Below are positions 1-5,507 of a stretch of 5,507 bases of DNA, piece after piece. Source of the stretch: Actinomycetota bacterium (GTDB lineage Bacteria > Actinomycetota > Actinomycetes > Mycobacteriales > Micromonosporaceae); contig VAXX01000071.1 of NCBI GenBank assembly GCA_005885115.1, positions 1 to 5,507 on the forward strand, in the 5' to 3' direction. The notes beneath the pieces are model-generated. The model ran no database searches. It was not told where the DNA came from and saw only the letters and a program-made list of their open reading frames with translations. A program made the translations under genes and the position numbers. Each line of letters starts with the position of its first letter. Positions within the stretch are counted from its first letter, which is position 1.

Positions 1-584
1 ACCCTCACCACGACGGTACGGGCGACCTTGTCGTGCAGGGTCTGCTTCTGCGGGTCCCACAGTTGCCACAGCCCGTCGAGGTACGCGAGCGGCCCGACGA
101 ACCCGAACAGCAGGTGGATGATCCAGCGCTTACGGGCGGCGGCGGCGGCCATCGACGCCCCGGACCCGGCATCCACAACCTTGAGTCTCATCACCCGCTT
201 GCCCACGGTCTGCCCGGCCCGTAGCTGGTACGTCACCTGGTAAAGGTACGTCCCGAGGAACTGGAGGCCGAAGATCAGGACGAACATCCAGAAGAACGAC
301 CCGACGATGACCGCGACATGGGGTTGCCCGTTGGCGGCGGAGTCGACGGCGTGGGCGTACGGGACGAGCAGCGCCACCATGACCGCCACCGCCGGCGGGA
401 TGAGGATCGCGGCGAGTATCAACCCGTCCAGCAGGTACGCCAGCAGCCGCTCCCCGAACTCGGCCAGCGGGACGCCACCGGGGCCGGTCGGCCGGGGAAC
501 GGGTGGGGCGTACCCACCCGGCGGGCCGTACCCAGGCGGGAGGTACCCCTGCGGAGCCGGATAGTTCGAAGGCGGCGAAGTCAC
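1..584 (-). CDS. RDD-family integral membrane protein (3' end cut by window edge)
   Basis: The minus strand reads open from GTG at 584 to the window edge, 194 codons plus two bases. Residues 1-40 are rich in Pro, Gly and Tyr, with spaced PPGYGPP-like motifs, and are probably cytoplasmic. The RDD-type domain follows. RLLAYLLDGLI at about 46-56 carries the family's Arg and Asp. Hydrophobic segments lie at about 54-76, 90-115 and 155-172. The conserved loop GQTVGKRVMRLKVV is at 124-137, and the closing motif LHDKVARTVVV is at 183-193. RDD proteins normally end soon after that motif, so only a few residues should be missing. No strong ribosome site precedes the GTG, and the only in-frame ATG nearby lies inside the first membrane segment, so GTG is preferred. 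The gap of 18 bases after hpd suggests co-transcription. The function of RDD proteins is mostly unknown (some have been linked to ion or solute transport), and I assign no substrate. Confidence 0.88.
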   Translation of the reverse strand, partial: MTSPPSNYPAPQGYLPPGYGPPGGYAPPVPRPTGPGGVPLAEFGERLLAYLLDGLILAAILIPPAVAVMVALLVPYAHAVDSAANGQPHVAVIVGSFFWMFVLIFGLQFLGTYLYQVTYQLRAGQTVGKRVMRLKVVDAGSGASMAAAAARKRWIIHLLFGFVGPLAYLDGLWQLWDPQKQTLHDKVARTVVVR

Positions 585-602
585 GCCAGTAAGTGTCTCA
601 GG

Positions 603-1842
<1,240 letters not shown>

Positions 1843-2319
1843 ATGCGGGCACCGATCGACATTCTCGACGCACGACTGATAGCACTGCTGACCGAACAGC
1901 CCAGGATCGGCATTCTCGAATGCGCCCGGCGGCTGGGCGTGGCGCGGGGCACGGTGCAGGCCCGGCTGGACCGGCTGACCGGGCGCGGGGTGATCCGAGG
2001 GTACGGGCCGGACATCGCCCCGGCGGCGCTCGGGTACGGGGTGACCGCGTTCGTGACGCTGGAGATCCGGCAGAGCCGGGGGCACGACCCGGTGGCCGCG
2101 CACCTGGCGACCATCCCCGAGGTGCTGGAGGTGCACACCATCACCGGCGGCGGCGACCTGCTGTGCCGGATCGTCGCGCGCTCCAACGCCGACCTGCAAC
2201 GGGTCATCGACCAGGTGGTCGGGTACGAGGCGATCGTCCGGGCCGCGACGATCATCGCGCTCGCCGAGCAGATCCCCTACCGGACGCTTCCGCTGGTCGA
2301 GTCAGTCGCCGCGCAGTAG
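1843..2319 (+). CDS. Lrp/AsnC-family transcriptional regulator, probable regulator of hpd
   Basis: This 158-residue protein has the length and layout of the Lrp/AsnC (feast/famine) family. The N-terminal part (about 5-52) starts IDILDARLIALL and contains the helix-turn-helix, whose recognition helix is around LGVARGTVQARLDRL (31-45), followed by GVIRGYGPDI. Residues about 66-145 form the ligand-sensing and oligomerisation (RAM) domain, with GYGVTAFVTLEI and the signature HTITGGGDLLCRIVARS near 98-114. Family members form dimers or octamers and usually sense amino acids or related small molecules. The ligand here is unknown; tyrosine or an aromatic keto acid is a guess from context. The gene is divergent from hpd, and I recall this pairing in Streptomyces, where a neighbouring regulator has been called hpdR. 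No ribosome site precedes ATG 1843, but a -10 box ends 6 bases upstream, so the mRNA may be leaderless. The 3' end overlaps the convergent NTPase gene by 18 bases. Confidence 0.93.
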   Translation: MRAPIDILDARLIALLTEQPRIGILECARRLGVARGTVQARLDRLTGRGVIRGYGPDIAPAALGYGVTAFVTLEIRQSRGHDPVAAHLATIPEVLEVHTITGGGDLLCRIVARSNADLQRVIDQVVGYEAIVRAATIIALAEQIPYRTLPLVESVAAQ

Positions 2320-3279
2320 GTCGTCCGGGTCGGTGGCCGGATCGCGGTAGGTGGTGACGGTCCGGGCCAGCTCCAGCGGGGACCGCAGGCGGGTGGCCAG
2401 CGGGCCGGTGCCGTCCGCCCCCAGGTGCGTCAACACCCGCAGCCACCGGTGCTCGACGCCGGGTGGCTTGGTGGGATCCGGGAACTGGTACGTCAACCAC
2501 GCGGCCACCTGCTCGATGGTCAGCGGTTGCAGGCGTACCACCGTCGTGTCGGGTACCGGCGGCAGCCCGTCCCGACCGGTCAGGATGACCGGCCGGGGTG
2601 GGGCCAGCGCACGGACGAGCAGGCTCGGGTCGACGCCGTCGAGCCCGTCGAGTACCGGCAGGATCCAGCCGTCCCCGACCAGCGCACGGGCGATGGCGGG
2701 TCCGACCCGGTACGCGCTGACCAGGTGCTCGGCGAGCGCGGCGTCCAGCCGGTCGAGGTCGGGCCGGTCGAGCCGGACCGGCACCCGAAGGCGTACCCCC
2801 GGCTCCTCGGGCAGCGCCGCGATCAGGTCGAGCAGGCCGCGCAGCGCGAGCACCGTCTTGCCGGCGCCGGCCGGACCGAGGACCACCAGCCGGCCGCCCG
2901 GCAGCCGCCGGTAGAAGTCCGCGATGGTGTTCAGCGACCCGGTGTCCGTGCCGCCCTCGGTACGCCACCGGACCTGCGCCGCCTGCGGGCGCCCGGTACC
3001 GACCCGGTCGGCGAGCAGCCGGCGCAGGACGGCCGCCTCCCGGCGCGCGACGGCGTCGGCGAGGTGCCCGGCGGCGGCGCTGAGTACCCGCGGGTCGGTG
3101 GCGTACGGGCGAAGCGACACGCCGTACCCGACCAGGGTCAGTCCGAGGACCGCCGCGGGTACGCCGCCGAGCCCGGCAGCGGGTACCAGCAGCCAGGCGG
3201 TGATTCCGGCCAGGGCCAGGAGTACGCCGACCAGTGCCCAGGTGGCGCTGCGGCGGGTCCATACCCGTGGCGTCTTCAT
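2302..3279 (-). CDS. Membrane-anchored NACHT-type NTPase, C-terminally short
   Basis: From ATG 3279 the product is 325 residues. Two hydrophobic segments lie at about 14-34 (after the basic MKTPRVWTRR) and 38-56, so the protein is probably anchored in the membrane with the ATPase in the cytoplasm. The linker VRWRTEGG leads to the NTPase: Walker A GPAGAGKT (135-142), Walker B ILPVLDGLDGVD (206-217, Asp211), a sensor-like VILTGRD (231-237) and the helical motif LQPLTIEQVAAWL (250-262) typical of bacterial NACHT proteins. The usual DGLDE of NACHT Walker B reads DGLDG here, so one acidic residue is missing. The protein stops at DPATDPDDLLRGD, where full-length relatives continue with several hundred residues of helical or repeat domains, so it is either a mini-NACHT or a truncated one. 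TTGGTG (3315-3310), 17 bases, then CAAGAT (3292-3287) ending 7 bases before ATG 3279 suggests a leaderless start; ATG 3288 would add three residues. The cellular role is unknown; related proteins act in signalling or phage defence. Confidence 0.85.
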   Translation of the reverse strand: MKTPRVWTRRSATWALVGVLLALAGITAWLLVPAAGLGGVPAAVLGLTLVGYGVSLRPYATDPRVLSAAAGHLADAVARREAAVLRRLLADRVGTGRPQAAQVRWRTEGGTDTGSLNTIADFYRRLPGGRLVVLGPAGAGKTVLALRGLLDLIAALPEEPGVRLRVPVRLDRPDLDRLDAALAEHLVSAYRVGPAIARALVGDGWILPVLDGLDGVDPSLLVRALAPPRPVILTGRDGLPPVPDTTVVRLQPLTIEQVAAWLTYQFPDPTKPPGVEHRWLRVLTHLGADGTGPLATRLRSPLELARTVTTYRDPATDPDDLLRGD

Positions 3280-3286
3280 GGCATGC

Positions 3287-3315
3287 ATCTTGCTCGACGG
3301 TCCCGAACGCACCAA
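3287..3315 (-). promoter_or_regulatory. Candidate promoter of the NACHT-type NTPase gene
   Basis: On the minus strand TTGGTG (3315-3310) and CAAGAT (3292-3287) are separated by 17 bases. They match 3 and 4 positions of the TTGACA and TATAAT consensus. Transcription would begin about 7 bases past the -10 box, at the A of ATG 3279. The rest of the 3280-3354 gap shows no clear promoter for the plus-strand gene. This is a motif match only. Confidence 0.35.
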
Positions 3316-3344
3316 GCTGGACCCCCGACCGCTCCCCGATCTCC

Positions 3345-3348
3345 AGGA
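3345..3348 (+). promoter_or_regulatory. Ribosome binding site of the proline-rich membrane protein gene
   Basis: AGGA lies 6 bases before ATG 3355. It supports that start over the GTG codon immediately in front of it (3352-3354), which would lengthen the protein by one residue only. Confidence 0.6.
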
Positions 3349-3354
3349 CAGGTG

Positions 3355-3693
3355 ATGAACCCCAACCCCGTACCCGGGCAGCCGTGGCCCGACCCGACCT
3401 CGGTACCGCCGCCGGGATATCCGCAGCCCGCGTCGTTCCCGCCGCCGGGCCAGTACGCGCCGCCGCCGGCGCAGTTCCCGCCACCCGGCCAGTACGGCCC
3501 GCCGCCGGCACAGTACGGTCCGCCACAAGGCCAGTACGCTCCGCCGCCGTACCCCTATCCACCCCAGCCGCCGCCCGCGCGCACCCGCGGCCGGGGCAGC
3601 GCGCTGCTCATCCGGATCCTCGGCGCTGTGGTGGTAATCATCCTGGTCATCGCCGTCAAGGTGGGCATCCGGCTGCTGTTCCACCAGTTGTGA
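3355..3693 (+). CDS. Small proline-rich protein with a single C-terminal membrane segment
   Basis: The product is 112 residues. Residues 1-75 are low-complexity, rich in Pro, Gln, Tyr and Gly, and include two near-identical 13-residue units (29-41 and 42-54, PPPGQY[A/G]PPPAQ[F/Y]) plus a diverged third starting at 55. A basic stretch RTRGR (76-80) comes before a hydrophobic segment at about 83-109. Only a few residues follow it, so the protein looks tail-anchored with the proline-rich part in the cytoplasm; Lys102 and Arg106 make the end of the segment somewhat amphipathic. I recognise no enzyme domain. Proline-rich leaders on small membrane proteins are common in actinomycetes, and the RDD protein in this window has a similar one. 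The gene is divergent from the NACHT-type NTPase (75 bases between starts) and 85 bases upstream of the propeller gene. GC codon bias, the AGGA site and the membrane segment support real coding. Function unknown. Confidence 0.8.
   Translation: MNPNPVPGQPWPDPTSVPPPGYPQPASFPPPGQYAPPPAQFPPPGQYGPPPAQYGPPQGQYAPPPYPYPPQPPPARTRGRGSALLIRILGAVVVIILVIAVKVGIRLLFHQL
3439..3564 (+). repeat. Tandem 39-base coding repeat, Pro/Gln/Tyr-rich
   Basis: Two consecutive 39-base units (3439-3477 and 3478-3516) encode PPPGQYAPPPAQF and PPPGQYGPPPAQY. A third, diverged copy starts at 3517. The units differ at several third positions (CCG against CCA or CCC, GCG against GCA), so the duplication is not very recent or the protein repeat is under selection. 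They lie in the N-terminal half of the small membrane protein. Confidence 0.8.
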
Positions 3694-3711
3694 CCCCAAC
3701 ACGCGCGTCCG

Positions 3712-3759
3712 CGTAGCGGCTGCCCGGCGCCGCGCCTCGCTACGGTGAGCGGCGAGGCG
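3712..3759 (+). promoter_or_regulatory. Competing hairpins in the leader of the propeller gene
   Basis: CGTAGCG (3712-3718) can pair with CGCTACG (3738-3744) across a 19-base loop. CGCCTCGC (3733-3740) can pair perfectly with GCGAGGCG (3752-3759) across an 11-base loop. They share bases 3738-3740 and cannot form together. No T-run follows, so neither is a classical intrinsic terminator. A further GCGAGG copy at 3766-3771 overlaps the ribosome site and could pair with 3735-3740. The complementarity is seen; any switching role is a guess, because GC-rich DNA often forms hairpins by chance. Confidence 0.3.
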
Positions 3760-3767
3760 AAGCAGGC

Positions 3768-3774
3768 GAGGGGG
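3768..3774 (+). promoter_or_regulatory. Ribosome binding site of the propeller gene
   Basis: GAGGGGG lies 4 bases before GTG 3779, giving about 5 bases of spacing from its GAGGGG core. This is the strongest ribosome site in the window and sets the GTG as the start. Confidence 0.7.
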
Positions 3775-3778
3775 CGGC

Positions 3779-5083
3779 GTGGCGAAGGGCAAGGTGATCG
3801 GCCGGTTCGAGGCAGCCCTCGGCATCATCGGGCTGCTCGCGCTCGGCTCCGCCTACGTGGTGGTCACCGGCTGGAACCCGCTGCCGGCCTGGCAGAACTG
3901 GCTCGCGCACAGCCGGATCATCGCCGACCCCGCGCCGAGATGGACGGCCACCGCCGACAACGAGCCGTCGAGCGCCGTCGTGGTGCGCGGCGTGGTGGTC
4001 GTCGGGATGGACGACGAGGTGGCCGGCTACCTGGCCGGCGGCGGGGCCAAGCAGTGGAGCCGCGACGTCGCGTGGAGCGCGGTCGCCGGCAGTGGCCTCC
4101 GCGCCGTCGTGGTCGCCGGGCGCAAGGACGGGCAGGGGTACGAGGCGCTGGACCCCGCCACCGGATCGCCCCGCTGGTCGGACCCGAAGGCCATCGGCGC
4201 GTGGACGTACGCCGACCTGGTGATCGGGGTCGCCTGCCCGCAGGACTTCACGTGCGTACTGACCGCGCGTGACCCGGACACCGGCAAGGTGCGCTGGGAG
4301 AGCACGCTGGACGGCCGGTCCCTGCCCGGGCTCAACCGGCCACTGGCCGGGGTACGCCGGATGGGGCGCGGCGACGGCGTACCGCCGCCGGTGCCGCCGG
4401 TGCTCGGGTTCCCGCTCGACGACGTGGTACAGGTGGTGTCGACGGCGGACGGAGCGCGGCTGCACCGGTACCGGTCGGGCTCCGGTAGCCGGATCGCGGT
4501 CGTCGGCGACCGGGCGGTGTTGACCGGCGGCACGTACCGGTCCGACGGCTGCCGCCTGCACGTGGAGGGCCGGGATCCGGCCACCGACCGGACGGTCTGG
4601 CACAAGGACGGGTACGACCTGCACACCTCCACCGGCCTGGGCTGCGACCAGCGCACCGATCCGGCCGGCGGCGGCGGGCTGCTCGCGGCGGTCAGCGGGG
4701 ACGGTCGGGACGTGCTGCTCGACCCCGGTACCGGCGACGAGGTGTACCGGGCCGGACCGGGCGAGTCCATCCTGGATACCGATGGAAGCCTTGCCCTGGT
4801 CCGCAGCGCGGACCGCAAGACGGTGACGGCGGTCAGCCTGCCCGGCGGCCGTACCGCCTGGACCCGGCCCTTCAACCGGACCACGAGCCTGGCCTTCGGG
4901 CCGGCGGTCGTGGTCTTCGCCGACGCCGACACCCAGCAGCTCACCGTGGTGGGCACCGGCGGGACGGTACTGGCGACGGTGTCCACCGACGCGACCGTGC
5001 TCGGCTACGCCGACGACGGCCTGGTGCTCGGCAGCGGGCGGCAGGTGGGCCTGGTCACCTACTCGACGTCCACGCACGCGTAG
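3779..5083 (+). CDS. Membrane-anchored PQQ-like beta-propeller repeat protein
   Basis: The 434-residue product starts with a short basic stretch and one hydrophobic segment (about 11-30, [19 protein letters not shown]), without a clear cleavage site, so it is probably a signal anchor with the rest outside the membrane. From about residue 60 it has repeated blades of the PQQ/quinoprotein type: [11 protein letters not shown] (123-133), [13 protein letters not shown] (163-175), [13 protein letters not shown] (264-276), [13 protein letters not shown] (313-325) and [12 protein letters not shown] (353-364). Each ends in the D-x-x-T/G-G-x-x-x-W pattern typical of these propellers. Four cysteines (153, 159, 258, 289) could form disulphides outside the cell. 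No quinone-dehydrogenase active-site motif is evident, so a scaffold or binding role like BamB is more likely than an enzyme. The GTG start is set by the strong ribosome site just upstream. A class I fumarase gene begins 11 bases after its stop; any functional link is unknown. Confidence 0.87.
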   Translation: MAKGKVIGRFEAALGIIGLLALGSAYVVVTGWNPLPAWQNWLAHSRIIADPAPRWTATADNEPSSAVVVRGVVVVGMDDEVAGYLAGGGAKQWSRDVAWSAVAGSGLRAVVVAGRKDGQGYEALDPATGSPRWSDPKAIGAWTYADLVIGVACPQDFTCVLTARDPDTGKVRWESTLDGRSLPGLNRPLAGVRRMGRGDGVPPPVPPVLGFPLDDVVQVVSTADGARLHRYRSGSGSRIAVVGDRAVLTGGTYRSDGCRLHVEGRDPATDRTVWHKDGYDLHTSTGLGCDQRTDPAGGGGLLAAVSGDGRDVLLDPGTGDEVYRAGPGESILDTDGSLALVRSADRKTVTAVSLPGGRTAWTRPFNRTTSLAFGPAVVVFADADTQQLTVVGTGGTVLATVSTDATVLGYADDGLVLGSGRQVGLVTYSTSTHA

Positions 5084-5086
5084 CAT
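5081..5086 (+). promoter_or_regulatory. Candidate -10 box for the fumarase gene
   Basis: TAGCAT fits the actinobacterial -10 pattern TANNNT. It includes the stop codon of the propeller gene and ends 8 bases before GTG 5095, which has no visible ribosome site. This spacing fits a leaderless transcript. No good -35 is seen (CCTACT at 17 bases is poor), so read-through from the upstream gene remains possible. Confidence 0.3.
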
Positions 5087-5094
5087 CGCCTCGC

Positions 5095-5507
5095 GTGGGC
5101 TTTGACTTCGCGCCGCTGCTTCCGCTGGGTCCGGACACCACCGGGTACCGGCTGCTGACCACCGAGGGGATCGACACCGTTGCCGGTCCGGGCGGTCGGC
5201 GGTTCCTGACCGTGGAGCCGGCGGTGCTGACCCGGCTGACCACCGAGGCGATGCATGACATCGCGCACTTCCTGCGTCCGGCGCACCTGGCCCAGCTACG
5301 GTCCATTGTGGACGATCCGGCCGCCTCGCCGAACGACCGGTTCGTCGCGCTGGACCTGTTGCGCAACGCCAACATCGCGGCCGGCGGAGTGCTGCCGATG
5401 TGCCAGGACACCGGTACCGCGATCGTGATGGGCAAGCGCGGGCGGCACGTCCTGACCGACGGGACCGACGAGGAGGCGATCGCGCGCGGGGTGTACGAGG
5501 CATACAC
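5095..5507 (+). CDS. fumA: Class I (iron-sulphur) fumarate hydratase, N-terminal part
   Basis: The gene is open from GTG 5095 to the window edge, 137 codons plus two bases. Class I fumarase is an oxygen-sensitive [4Fe-4S] enzyme that reversibly hydrates fumarate to L-malate in the citric acid cycle; single-chain forms run to roughly 550 residues, so about three quarters is missing. The start [21 protein letters not shown] is typical of this family. [17 protein letters not shown] (52-68), [20 protein letters not shown] (78-97) and [18 protein letters not shown] (99-116) are near-diagnostic; Cys103 in MCQDTG should be the first cluster ligand. The other two cysteines and the C-terminal domain lie beyond the window. 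It is not the unrelated class II (FumC) enzyme. The start has no ribosome site, no earlier in-frame start follows the preceding gene's stop, and the N-terminus fits the family, so GTG 5095 is well supported. Expression may be leaderless or coupled to the propeller gene. Confidence 0.95.
   Translation, partial: MGFDFAPLLPLGPDTTGYRLLTTEGIDTVAGPGGRRFLTVEPAVLTRLTTEAMHDIAHFLRPAHLAQLRSIVDDPAASPNDRFVALDLLRNANIAAGGVLPMCQDTGTAIVMGKRGRHVLTDGTDEEAIARGVYEAY

Noticed and set aside
133..148. Run of five GGC triplets as a microsatellite
   Set aside because: It encodes five alanines within the RDD protein and is short enough to be ordinary in GC-rich coding DNA.
2252..3693. Long open frames on both strands in other frames across the NTPase region
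   Set aside because: They lack domains and have arginine- and proline-rich shadow composition; only the frame with Walker A and B and membrane segments is credible.
3709..3719. CCGC-GTA-GCGG small hairpin as a terminator of the proline-rich gene
   Set aside because: The stem is only 4 bases with a 3-base loop and no T-run follows.
3280..3828. In-frame upstream extension of the NTPase gene to position 3828
   Set aside because: The extra residues are Arg-rich, antisense to the proline-rich protein gene, and precede a natural membrane-protein start at 3279 with its own candidate promoter.
3740..5503. Long minus-strand open frame opposite the propeller and fumarase genes
   Set aside because: The translation is low-complexity Arg/Pro/Ala with no recognisable motif, and the opposite strand has well-supported proteins with ribosome site and family motifs.
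5095..5507. Fumarase and hpd as parts of one tyrosine-degradation cluster
   Set aside because: They lie more than 3 kb apart with unrelated genes between them, and no homogentisate dioxygenase or fumarylacetoacetase is present; the fumarase is better read as a citric acid cycle enzyme.

Overview
The window looks like the chromosome of a high-GC actinomycete, most likely a member of the Micromonosporaceae or a close relative. The base composition is strongly GC-rich, third codon positions are almost all G or C, GTG starts are common, and the hydroxyphenylpyruvate dioxygenase and class I fumarase are close to actinobacterial versions as I remember them. The tetramer GTAC is also conspicuously frequent. 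The genus is an inference; nothing here fixes it.

Layout. On the minus strand, an RDD-family membrane protein (584 to beyond position 1, missing only its last few residues) lies 18 bases downstream of hpd (1772-603), which makes homogentisate from 4-hydroxyphenylpyruvate in tyrosine catabolism. Divergent from hpd, on the plus strand, is a Lrp/AsnC-family regulator (1843-2319). The short region between them holds overlapping candidate promoters flanked by an inverted repeat, so the regulator probably controls hpd and itself.

The regulator's 3' end overlaps by 18 bases the 3' end of a convergent minus-strand gene (3279-2302) for a membrane-anchored NACHT-type NTPase. That protein stops soon after its nucleotide-binding module. 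Divergent from it is a small plus-strand gene (3355-3693) for a proline-rich protein with a single C-terminal membrane segment. Next, still on plus, are a membrane-anchored PQQ-type beta-propeller protein (3779-5083) and, 11 bases later, the first 137 codons of a class I (iron-sulphur) fumarate hydratase (5095 to the window end).

How the genes fit together. hpd with its regulator is a recognisable tyrosine-catabolism unit. The fumarase could use the fumarate that this pathway releases, but it is more simply the housekeeping enzyme of the citric acid cycle. The RDD protein, NTPase, proline-rich protein and propeller protein are all predicted membrane proteins of unknown function. I see no RNA genes, insertion sequences, CRISPR arrays or phage genes. 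The main points for a second look are the shortened NACHT protein, the compact hpd/regulator control region, several apparently leaderless starts, two competing hairpins before the propeller gene, and the GTAC excess with its effect on valine codon choice.
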